A DNA stretch of 64,000 nucleotides from a virus, in the IMG/VR virus record IMGVR_UViG_3300032326_002451, positions 1-64,000 of that record, one strand, 5' to 3'. The position numbers and the translations under genes were made by a program. Positions 1 through 9,300 of the stretch are shown piece after piece (within the stretch, counting starts at the first letter, position 1; each line of letters starts with the position of its first letter). The notes under the pieces are model-generated. The model saw nothing but the letters and a program-made list of their open reading frames with translations. It ran no database searches and was not told where the DNA came from.

Positions 1-31
1 ATAATTTATTTTTATCAATAAAAATGCTCAT
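1..31 (-). CDS. Start of a further minus-strand gene (partial)
   Basis: An ATG on the minus strand at 31-29 shares its first base with the TAA stop of the 981-residue gene, giving a TAATG junction. The open frame runs off the window edge after ten codons (begins MSIFIDKN). The same one-base stop/start overlap occurs at 6373, 10821, 25091 and 37184, which supports a real, translationally coupled start. Nothing can be said about function. The neighbours suggest another tail or baseplate gene. Confidence 0.55.
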   Translation of the reverse strand, partial: MSIFIDKNKL

Positions 32-2976
32 TATAATTCGCCTGTAGGTTCTGGATATGGATCATATGACAAACTGTCAACTACTACTGACCAAGATACT
101 GATTTACTTTGTACGCTATCAACAGTTGAATTTGTACTATCTGGAGACCATGTGATCTGTGGCAGTTCTAACTTGAATGGACCAAAGTTGAATAAAATTC
201 CACTTTTGTTAATGTTGCTTGGACCAGCTAATCTCTCTGCTAACAGCCAAGGTTTCATAGGGCTGTTATATTTTATTGTTCCACTTATAGTTCTTCCATC
301 AGAATAGTATGCATATGGTTGAAGATTTTTGTTGAAATTTTCTATTTCATTGCTTGAGTTAGAGTTTAATGAATATATAGCCTGTAAATTATTCTTGATA
401 TCAATTGTCATTTCAGTTATTTCAAAATCTCTCAAATCATATTCTTGATAACCATGGAACAACTTAGAACTCTTTGCGTCTCCTAAGTTGAATGTAAAGT
501 TAGATGTTGAAGATTGTGAATTTGAAACTGTAACCAATGAAGAACTTAATAAGTAATTTGGTTTTCTATTATTCATATTTGACATAATAGTATTGAAATT
601 ATTGAAGAAATTCTTTTGATACTTTCTATCTAAATCTGTAAACTTAACACTAATATTTGCTGTTATATTTTCTCCTGGAACAATCCTCAATGAGATAGAA
701 TCGACTAAACACCCACTAAATAATCCCTCTTTTGAAGAAAATAAGGAAAACGATGGCTCTCTATTTGTTCCTGGGTTTGTAGTACTTGCCCATACATACG
801 AAATAGCTGGAGTGTGTGTATTTACTGTGTTTGAAGAGAATATTATTGTTTTGCTTGCCTTGTTCACACTCAATACAGTCAAAGATTCAGAAGTCTCAGA
901 ATTATCATCACTCTTAATTATTGCAGTATATCCTGTACCTAAGCTTTGAAAATCAGATATATTATCAATTACAAATCTATCTGTAGAACCTATAGATACA
1001 GACATATTATCAGCTAAAATTCTACCTACAAAGTTACTGGTTGAACCCTTATATCCTTGAATACAATAATCATATAATGCTGCAAATACAGGGTCAACAT
1101 CACCCCAAGATTCAACCTTAACTGGCAGAGAAAAATCAAATGAAAATTCTCTTTTATCAACCTTAAATGTATTAGGGCTCGCTCCTTCACCTGCTAATCT
1201 TTTCTCAAAATTCGAGTTTTGCTTATAATTCAAATTCATATTATTTATTGAGAACATGTAATCTGAATTCAATGTTGAAAAAGATAAATCATAATATGGA
1301 TCGTTATTAATATCTCGAGTCAAAGCAACACAATCAAAATATCCCATTTCATAAGAAGGATAATGAATTTGATTAAGGAATGAAAGTGTTCTAACTTCTC
1401 TTTGGAGTTCATGCAATCCAAGATGCTCACCAGAAATAATTGAGTATGGATAAATAAAAGTACCATATTGTATAGTATGAATTCCTAAAATATCCGAAGC
1501 TGTAATTGGATAAGGTCTGATAAATGATTCAGATAATATTCTATGCAGACCAGTAATTTGAACAGTATTAGGAGGATAAGGAATTATAAAAGCTTCAGTT
1601 CTCAAAGTATGAAGACCTGTTTGCTCCTTGCCATCTGCACCATAGGGATAAATAAAAGCTTGAGAATATAATCTGTGATTGTTTAATATTTCTTCAGATA
1701 ATTCAGGATATGGATAAATATATGCTTGGGAATACAAAGTGTGTAATCCCAACATTTCTATAGTTTGTATTGGTCTTGGAATAATATTTGCATTTGACCT
1801 TAATGTTGGTACTGGAAAATTATTATCTTCGGGCAAAATAACTGGAGAATAATTAAATTTATTTTCAACTGTTTGAACAGAATAAGGACTTATATAAGCC
1901 TGTGAGTAAAGAGTATGTCGGCCTAATTTTTCTAATGAAATTATTGATCTATCTTGAAGATTCAACAAAGCTGTAATTCTATTATTGCCAGTAAATTCTA
2001 AACTTCTAATTGAAAAAGGACGTATATTGACATTTCCTGGGTTTAGTCTATGTCTACCAATTAATTCAAATGATGTTTGTGAATAAGGTTGTATTCTTGA
2101 CGAAGTATTAAGTCTCGTACCTGGAGCTGGTATTTGTGAGTTTACTACTTCTGTTGTCTTAACAGAATAAGGTTGAATTTGTGCTGGTTGCGCTGATAAT
2201 CTATGATATCCAGTTTGAAAAAAACCATTAATTGGATATGGAGTAATACTTGGAAGAATGTATGTGATTGTTACTAATACACTATCAAGTCCCCAGTTAA
2301 ATGATTCTTTTGCAGTATTAGAAAGTAAAATTCTTGCTGCAAAACGTATATTTGTTAAGGCATTTTGCCAAGTACTTGGTCGATATACAATATTTTGTAG
2401 AGTAGTTGCTGCGTATAAAGTTGACAAATCATAAACAAAATCAGTAAGTACATCTGGCCAAAATCCAACTTTTTCACCTCTATTTGATGTAGTTCCTCGG
2501 CTTGTTACTGTTGGAAAGACTTGAGCTGTAAAAAAAGCATCATCAATTTGCGCAAAAGTAGTGCCTCCAGTATATGGGCTTCCTTCTCCTGCTTTTCTGA
2601 TTGTGATAGTAACACCAGTAATTGTCCAAGATGAATTTGGTTTTACTGCAAGATTTGATAATATCAAAGTATCAGTAAAAGTGCGCTGAGCCGGATTCGT
2701 AGGAACACTCCAAGTATTTTGAGGTGGATTATAGTTAGCTGAATCTTGATCATAAGCACATCTAAATCCATCATTATTCGCTTGCAAAGAAATTGGATTT
2801 ACGACTATCGCTGGATTATGAGGGGTTGGTCTTGAAGGTATAAGTTCAACCCAGCTCCATAAATTTCCCGCTGGCCAGTTTGTTGTTGGAGAAACAACTT
2901 GTCCTCCTACTGCTGGATACAAAAAAGCATTATTGACACTATTTACAGTTGTAAAATACGTAGTAAGCGTTGGCAT
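31..2976 (-). CDS. Tail-tube-like protein with a 22-residue repeat array
   Basis: 981 residues. The first ~240 residues are beta-rich with no family I recognise. Residues ~252-530 hold about eleven degenerate units of ~22 residues with consensus LGxHxLYSQAYIxPYP; the clearest run from 351 onward. The C-terminal ~430 residues have the look of a phage tail-tube fold: a segment containing GLFSGCLVDSISLRI near 760, then alternating strands ending in a WSVVVDSL-type strand. A GAGG ribosome-binding site lies eight bases before the ATG. It is the last complete gene of the minus-strand structural run, 15 bases after the 821-residue gene. I infer a tail-tube or tail-sheath-associated virion protein whose repeat could form a fibre, collar or decoration. 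The tube assignment rests on overall pattern rather than a diagnostic motif. Confidence 0.45.
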   Translation of the reverse strand: MPTLTTYFTTVNSVNNAFLYPAVGGQVVSPTTNWPAGNLWSWVELIPSRPTPHNPAIVVNPISLQANNDGFRCAYDQDSANYNPPQNTWSVPTNPAQRTFTDTLILSNLAVKPNSSWTITGVTITIRKAGEGSPYTGGTTFAQIDDAFFTAQVFPTVTSRGTTSNRGEKVGFWPDVLTDFVYDLSTLYAATTLQNIVYRPSTWQNALTNIRFAARILLSNTAKESFNWGLDSVLVTITYILPSITPYPINGFFQTGYHRLSAQPAQIQPYSVKTTEVVNSQIPAPGTRLNTSSRIQPYSQTSFELIGRHRLNPGNVNIRPFSIRSLEFTGNNRITALLNLQDRSIISLEKLGRHTLYSQAYISPYSVQTVENKFNYSPVILPEDNNFPVPTLRSNANIIPRPIQTIEMLGLHTLYSQAYIYPYPELSEEILNNHRLYSQAFIYPYGADGKEQTGLHTLRTEAFIIPYPPNTVQITGLHRILSESFIRPYPITASDILGIHTIQYGTFIYPYSIISGEHLGLHELQREVRTLSFLNQIHYPSYEMGYFDCVALTRDINNDPYYDLSFSTLNSDYMFSINNMNLNYKQNSNFEKRLAGEGASPNTFKVDKREFSFDFSLPVKVESWGDVDPVFAALYDYCIQGYKGSTSNFVGRILADNMSVSIGSTDRFVIDNISDFQSLGTGYTAIIKSDDNSETSESLTVLSVNKASKTIIFSSNTVNTHTPAISYVWASTTNPGTNREPSFSLFSSKEGLFSGCLVDSISLRIVPGENITANISVKFTDLDRKYQKNFFNNFNTIMSNMNNRKPNYLLSSSLVTVSNSQSSTSNFTFNLGDAKSSKLFHGYQEYDLRDFEITEMTIDIKNNLQAIYSLNSNSSNEIENFNKNLQPYAYYSDGRTISGTIKYNSPMKPWLLAERLAGPSNINKSGILFNFGPFKLELPQITWSPDSTNSTVDSVQSKSVSWSVVVDSLSYDPYPEPTGEL
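1389..2223 (-). repeat. Array of ~11 degenerate 66-bp / 22-residue repeats inside the tail-tube-like gene
   Basis: In protein the units read LGRHTLYSQAYISPYS, LGLHTLYSQAYIYPYP, NNHRLYSQAFIYPYG, TGLHTLRTEAFIIPYP, TGLHRILSESFIRPYP, LGIHTIQYGTFIYPYS and more divergent relatives upstream. The spacing is 22 residues with occasional indels. The conserved positions are G, H, L/I and the PY pair. A single stray unit (KLGRHQLVN) ends the 304-residue protein at 5459-6373. The repeat is conserved in protein more than in DNA, so it is old or under selection rather than a fresh tandem duplication. Confidence 0.85.
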
Positions 2977-2991
2977 ATTTTATACCTCTGC

Positions 2992-5457
2992 TTACGGAAC
3001 AGTTTCGACTGTTATTAAATCATAAATGTCCCAAAGGATTGGTCCATTTCCTACTCTTGTTACATTGGTTCCTGGGCTTACTACTACATTTGTGACCCTA
3101 TCATACAAATCAGATTCAGCTCCAAGTATAAATCTTGTATCTCTTGCAGTTCCTTTTGGCACAGTTGTAGTCATAGTAACTTCTGTGCCACCTGTTCCAT
3201 ATTTAGCTGTTACAGATACAAACAACTCATTTTTTATAGTTTTATCTGTAGTGCTGGCTATTGCTACTGAAGATCCATTAAATATCAATCCTGTATCATC
3301 GACAATATCATCTACCGGAGGCACATATACAGATAATCTTCTTGGAATATTAGCTATTCTGTTAGTAAACTTAATGCCTCTTCTAAAAGATTCACCAATA
3401 GTATTCCCGTCATCAAGAAAGCCCCTCATTTGAAAATATGCACTTCCTCCAGTGCTTGACCAGACACTTGAGCCATCAAAGTCAGTAGCTAAAGTTTTTA
3501 TTTGATTCGAACCAGAATTCAATATTCTTGTTCTTAGGTCTGTTGTGCCAAGCCCAGTTGAAAAATCTATTGGTTTATTTATGACAAGCCAGTAGCTTGT
3601 GTTAGCATCCAAATTAACACCTGGTGTAAATTTAATAGTATAGTTAGCACTTCCTTCTAAAATATCTACATAGGGTAAAATTGGTTGATCAGAAAGTTGG
3701 TTATTATAATCTGGTGAGCCACTTAGATTTTGGTATAAAGCAAAATTCAATCCAGTAGATCCTGTGGATGCAACTTGATTAGGAGCATTAAAACCTAACT
3801 TGATTGTCAATCCTCCAATGAAACAATCTTCGTTCGTTGTAATTTTGAATGCTGTATTTTTACTTAAATTTAGAAAACTATTATCAGTAACTGGAGTCAC
3901 TGTAAAATATGGTGGATTTTGAATGTCATCAACAAGTGTCAATCTTTTTTCTATAGACTCTGTTGATAAACTTGGTCTTTTATATACGTGATAAAACAGC
4001 GCATTGGTAGTTCCTAAGCCTTGCCAATTAAGTTCGACCATGTAATTTGAATTTGTTGTGTTGGTTGATATCTTGCTTACGTATGTTGGAACTGTTTCAA
4101 CATATGAAGTACCTGCGATTGATGAAACAGCAGTAACTCCATATATTTGTGTACCAGGAACTAAAGAAGATAAACTTGCTTGTGAAGAGATTACTGTTCC
4201 AGTCAATTCCGAAGTACCAATTCCAGAAGTACCTAATACTGCTGAATTATATGAAACTAAATCTCCCCTAAAAATTGCAAACGTATGTTGCAAATCTAAA
4301 GCTGTTCTATTGTAATATGCAGTTGTAAAGTTTTTTGGGAATTCGAATCTTTCAAGACCACTAAAAGAAACTCCTTTAGAATAATATTGAGTTGGTCTAA
4401 ATGGTTGTAATGCCCAAAATTGATTAGAATTCAAGGTTGAGCCTTGAATAAGCTCAGAAGAATATGCTCTTATAGCGTCAACAAAATTGTTAATTACTAT
4501 GTCATTGCGATAAGTATTAAGATTTGATATTGCAGCATTACAAGCGTTGACTACATCTTGGACATCATCTGTATTTCCTAAAATTAAGTTGCTTGAAGTT
4601 GCAGTTGGTATATCGTTTGCATTTCGCACATATGCATTGTAAGTGTTACCAGCAACTCTTGGGTCTTCTGGATTTTTTATCAAAACTTGCGCAACTGGTA
4701 ACCAATTTGATGGAAGAGGTGGATAGTAATTAAAAGCTAATGGATCTTCACTGTTTGTTTCAACAGGAAATCCAGTCAAATACTTTAGTTTAGGCTGAAA
4801 TACAAACTTGACTGGAGTATCAACACTTACATTTGAAGAAAGCACTCCATAGCTTGATCCATTGTAAAAATTTGGGTCAATTATAAGACCATTATTTAAT
4901 GTATTTATTCCACTAAATTTCAAATACAATGAACCAACATGAGCTTCTAATGGAAAACCTAAACTAAGGGCTGTTTCAGTACTTGTTACATATAATATGT
5001 TTGAGCCTGATGTTGAAGCTGTACTAACAGTTGTATTGAAAGTTTGAATTGCTTTTTGAGCTTCTAAAATTGGGAATCCAACTGTTATGCCATATTTATG
5101 TGCAGTAGATCCTGAGCCTACTAAATTGTAATCTTTTAAAAATTCTTTTTTAATAGGTATCTTTTGTTGGACAAGCTGAATAAGAGAACCATTATAAGAA
5201 ACAGTACCTGAGCCAAAAATCACATTGTATTGATCAGAAGAAAAATTATATGAAGGCAAAAAACTCAATGGATCAGTTTCAACTATTCCAAAATAAGGAT
5301 ATCCAGTCTGAGCAGTTGTGAGCAAATTGTTTATTTCAAAAATAGCTGAAGACGGGGTATCAATGTCTCCCACTCCAAGAGTCATAGCATCAGAAATATT
5401 TCCAGCATTTTTTGCTATTTCTAAAATTACTTCTTCTATTTTTGATGATATCGCCAT
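2992..5457 (-). CDS. Large virion structural protein, baseplate/tail candidate
   Basis: 821 residues with no signal peptide or membrane segment. The N-terminal ~30 residues are helical (begins MAISSKIEEVILEIAKNAGN); the rest is Gly/Ser/Thr/Asn-rich beta structure. Residues ~526-660 resemble a beta-sandwich module that recurs in three other proteins here, ending in a YWLVINKP-like strand. The last ~100 residues form another beta domain. The gene begins one base after the stop of the 304-residue gene with no clear Shine-Dalgarno, so it is probably translated by coupling. The long ORF antisense to its 3' end (3026-3433) is a shadow. The family is not recognised. A baseplate or tail-fibre role is inferred from the neighbourhood. 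Confidence 0.6.
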   Translation of the reverse strand: MAISSKIEEVILEIAKNAGNISDAMTLGVGDIDTPSSAIFEINNLLTTAQTGYPYFGIVETDPLSFLPSYNFSSDQYNVIFGSGTVSYNGSLIQLVQQKIPIKKEFLKDYNLVGSGSTAHKYGITVGFPILEAQKAIQTFNTTVSTASTSGSNILYVTSTETALSLGFPLEAHVGSLYLKFSGINTLNNGLIIDPNFYNGSSYGVLSSNVSVDTPVKFVFQPKLKYLTGFPVETNSEDPLAFNYYPPLPSNWLPVAQVLIKNPEDPRVAGNTYNAYVRNANDIPTATSSNLILGNTDDVQDVVNACNAAISNLNTYRNDIVINNFVDAIRAYSSELIQGSTLNSNQFWALQPFRPTQYYSKGVSFSGLERFEFPKNFTTAYYNRTALDLQHTFAIFRGDLVSYNSAVLGTSGIGTSELTGTVISSQASLSSLVPGTQIYGVTAVSSIAGTSYVETVPTYVSKISTNTTNSNYMVELNWQGLGTTNALFYHVYKRPSLSTESIEKRLTLVDDIQNPPYFTVTPVTDNSFLNLSKNTAFKITTNEDCFIGGLTIKLGFNAPNQVASTGSTGLNFALYQNLSGSPDYNNQLSDQPILPYVDILEGSANYTIKFTPGVNLDANTSYWLVINKPIDFSTGLGTTDLRTRILNSGSNQIKTLATDFDGSSVWSSTGGSAYFQMRGFLDDGNTIGESFRRGIKFTNRIANIPRRLSVYVPPVDDIVDDTGLIFNGSSVAIASTTDKTIKNELFVSVTAKYGTGGTEVTMTTTVPKGTARDTRFILGAESDLYDRVTNVVVSPGTNVTRVGNGPILWDIYDLITVETVP

Positions 5458-5458
5458 T

Positions 5459-6373
5459 TTAATTTACCAGTTGATGTCTGCCCAATTTTTGTTGTGTCAA
5501 TATTCCAGTTGGTTGAAATTGAAATACGACATTTATGCCTAACTCATTATCAATAAAATCTCTGAGTTCCTTTGGCAATTGAGGATCTGCTGTTTCCCAA
5601 TAAGTTTGAAAATCAGGATCCCAACCATCCAAATCAATCCACTTTTGAACTAATTTCTTGATATTTTCAAGCAAATCAGATTCTAAATTGTTAATGTCTT
5701 GTTTTGATTGAATAATTTTTGGAGCTACTTTGGTATACAAAATTTCTTCTGGTAAGCCATAGTAGCCTCTTGGTTTTCGTTCATCTCGCACAAAAATAAA
5801 AACTCTATCTTTTTTATACTCGTTATAATACTTTTCAACATCTAAGATAAACTTAAAAAGCAACACACTTGAACTTGAATTTCCTGTTGGATAAGGAAAT
5901 TCTATATCAGTGCTGTATTTTAATACATCTTCAATTTCTGAAAAAACAATATCTTTTGAAAATATACAAGTTTCGCTGTTAGGTATTTTTTTAGATTTAC
6001 AAAGTGAAAATTCGATTTGGTTATTTTCTGTAAGCCATGCGCATCCCAAAACATAACAATCTGAAATATCATTTAGATTTCCTAAAATATCAGATGCTGA
6101 AAAACCAAATTGATTATCGTCATTGTTTGGCAACTCAGATCTTACATTAGAGTTATAAATCAAACCTTTGCCCAAAACCAAAATGTTTTTCATCATTTCA
6201 GGTCTTGAAGGATCTAAATATGACAATCCATAGTTCAACTTTAATGAATCGTTATTATTGATTGAAAGACAATATTCAAGAATAGACTGAGAATATTCTG
6301 TAGAGGATAATGAAATATTATATGATTTAATTAAGTTGTTCAAAATCACCGCTGAAGCATAATTAGGAATCAT
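5459..6373 (-). CDS. Conserved-looking tail/baseplate-region protein carrying a stray repeat unit
   Basis: 304 residues, mixed alpha/beta, not recognised. It is less Ser/Thr/Gly-rich than its neighbours and contains a compact middle part (FIFVRDERKPRGYYGLPEE near residue 200) followed by a helical, acidic stretch. The protein ends in KLGRHQLVN, which matches the start of the 22-residue repeat of the 981-residue protein two genes downstream. The ATG overlaps the stop of the preceding gene by one base and has a good AAGGAG site eight bases upstream. By size and position it could be an adaptor joining the two large neighbours. That is a guess from context. Confidence 0.5.
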   Translation of the reverse strand: MIPNYASAVILNNLIKSYNISLSSTEYSQSILEYCLSINNNDSLKLNYGLSYLDPSRPEMMKNILVLGKGLIYNSNVRSELPNNDDNQFGFSASDILGNLNDISDCYVLGCAWLTENNQIEFSLCKSKKIPNSETCIFSKDIVFSEIEDVLKYSTDIEFPYPTGNSSSSVLLFKFILDVEKYYNEYKKDRVFIFVRDERKPRGYYGLPEEILYTKVAPKIIQSKQDINNLESDLLENIKKLVQKWIDLDGWDPDFQTYWETADPQLPKELRDFIDNELGINVVFQFQPTGILTQQKLGRHQLVN

Positions 6374-9300
6374 TATTTACTCCTTAGAACAATTCTGTCA
6401 CCAGGAGATGATCCAAAATTTGCATCGCTTATTTCACTCAACGTTTTACCAACATATATCAAAGACAATCTTTCCACATCAGTATCTATAAGGATTGGAT
6501 CATTTGTAGGCAATTGGTAAAAACTGTTGTCAATATATTGCCAATCAGACGTGCCTCTTACTTTCCATAACCCAATCAAAGTTTGACCAGTTCCTGCAGT
6601 ATTTTTAAAGTTATTAAATTGAACCTCTAAAATAACTCGCTCTTCTACAACAGAAAGAGTGTGCGCAAAAGTTACACCAGTAGCAGAACTTGATTTCCAA
6701 TTATCAACAGCTGGCGTTAATTCATTATTTACATAAACTCTTACACCATACGAAGATATAAATTTAAATTCAAAAGAAGTTCCAATACTTGATTTAGTAA
6801 TAAAATCTCCAAGAGCATACCCATTCAAATAATTAGACTGAGAATTTACAGCAAAATTTTCAAAATCTAAATTGAACGTGGCAGATACAAGATCAGAACT
6901 AATATTTTTATCTAAGAAATTATAATTATATTTTGCTCTTTGATACCAATTTGTTTGCCATGTTGGTGTTTTGCCAAGAGTGACTGTAGTTGTTGCTAAT
7001 CCACCATTTTTGTAATAATTTAAATTTACAAAAATATCATTTGCTCTACCTATAAAAGTGGAATAATTAGTGCCGAAACCAACATATGAATTGGCAAAAG
7101 AGTTATTTACATTACTTGACAAATGAACGTTGTAAGAATTGTTTGAAGAGTTGTAAATTATGCTTGTTATGCTTGTGCCAGCAGATATGTTAGAATCTTC
7201 TGAAACTCCAAGACCAACTAACAATTTATCATTATAATTTGTTGATCCTATAGATATTATATTTGAATTAGCAATACCAGAAGATAGAATATTTATTTTT
7301 TGCAGAGTCAATGATCTTGGATACAAATATAGGTCATCATTTATATCTTTGCAATTAAAATTCCAATAACCATCAACTATAAGATTTGTCTGTTCTCTGT
7401 ATCTATTTGGTGGTGGTAAAATTAAGTTGCTTGAACTAAAATCTCTGTTCATTGAACCATATATTTCTTGGTCTGGAATATAAAACTCTACAAATGCTGT
7501 GCCTTCAAGAGATGTCCATCCAGTAGATGCCTTGTAAGCTAAATTTGTTGATGCTCCAATTGATGAACTTTCTTTGATCCCCAATTCATATTTGTATCTT
7601 ATGGCATAACTTTGCTTATTCGAAGTTACTGCAGAACCAGAAACAGTCATGCTTGTTGAAGATCCAATTGCTGTTATTGGATACCATGTAGATATACTAT
7701 TTCCGTTAGTGGACCCTATACCTAATTCTGCTCCAATTTTATACCTTGAAAAATTAGCATATGTATTATTATTTTTGTTATAAACACCAGTTACATCATT
7801 GTTGCTTATATTAACCATTCCACTAATAAATGGGTCATAAATTAATGGCAGAGTGTCTGTATATAAAACAATCCAATAGTTTTTATTCTTAAAAAGCTTG
7901 TAATGTAAGTCAAAGTAATAATCATCAATAAGATTTGAAATATTTTTTGTGTATATTGATGACCCAGTTGAAAGAATGTCACCTGGTAAATTGTTTTTAT
8001 CACTGTAAAGATATGCTTTGATAGAAGAATTTTGATTTATATAATCTGATGTATTCTTGAGCTTTACTTTGAATGAATTGACTTCTTGATTTTCAGAACA
8101 GTATATTCTAATAGCTATGTGGTTATTGGATATACTTTTAACTCCAGCGTAAACTGACTGATTTATTGAACTTCCAATACTCGATAAGATAGCTTGATCT
8201 CTAATGTTTTCAATATTTCTTATTGAGTCATTTGTTACTGAAAAACCTGATTTTGCAATAATAAACGAATCCGATCTAAAATCTTGGACATTTGACACTG
8301 GATATATTTTTGGTAATAACTCATTTCCATATAAATGTTCTGTATTATTTACCCAATATGAATTATTATTTAATGAGTAGTTTGCTATAGACAAACCTAA
8401 TTCTGTCAAAGTATTAAATAATGTACTTGGTTTTGATGAATCTGTAACATAAAATGAATCTGTAACTGCAAAACCTGCTTTGGCAGCAATAATTTGATCT
8501 TTTGTAATTGATGGATTTGCAGTTCTAAGATTTTCTTCATATTCTGCTTCAGTAATTCTATCTGTATTTACTGGGGCATTTTGTTTAAAATCAATTTCAA
8601 CAAATCTTTCAGGTTTCAAATCTGGAACAACTGCTGAATATCCATGAAGTTTGAAATCTGCAATATTATTCAAAGTAGAACTTTTGTAATATCCAACAGT
8701 AGATAAGTTGTTGTCAACTCTATATTGATAATCAGAATCTGTAAGATAATACTTTGAAGCATTTAAAAATATATCCTTGACAAAATATTCATTAAATGAG
8801 TTTTTAAATTTTACTCTGAATGTATAGTCTTTATCCAGTCCATTCATAGATTCTGTCAAAAAGTCTAAATCAGTTGAGTTTACTTTTTCAAGATAAGCTT
8901 CAAAATTTGTATCTGATGACAATAATATATTGTTGTTATATAGACTCGTGCCATTAAAACCAGCGATGATTTTAGATGGTTGCAATCCACCAAATGAATA
9001 TATTACATCTGCTGCATCTTCATTAAATTGAATTGCAAATGGTTCTTCATTAGATAAGAGCAATTCGTCTTTTGGACTTTTGAGCAGATTATGTAATGAT
9101 ATTTTTTCCAAAGACCCATAGCTGGAAAAATGACCTTCACTTCTGATTTTTGTAATATCGTATCTTGAAAATCTTGATACTAATCTATTGCCAAGATTAT
9201 TAAAATGTTTAAGATATTCATTGGTTCTTAGTTTAGTGGATAATCTTATGAATGTATCTGTTAAGTATCTTGACAAATTTTCATCTGATTGGGGAGAAAT

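Noticed and set aside
1389-2223. Periodic 66-bp repeats considered as a CRISPR array or iterons
   Set aside because: The repeats keep frame, vary in DNA and are conserved in protein. There are no constant direct repeats separated by unique spacers.
3026-3433. 135-residue plus-strand open frame opposite the 821-residue gene
   Set aside because: It lies wholly antisense to a well-supported gene, has no ribosome-binding site, and its Val/Ser/Thr-rich sequence is what reverse translation of a Thr/Asn-rich protein gives.
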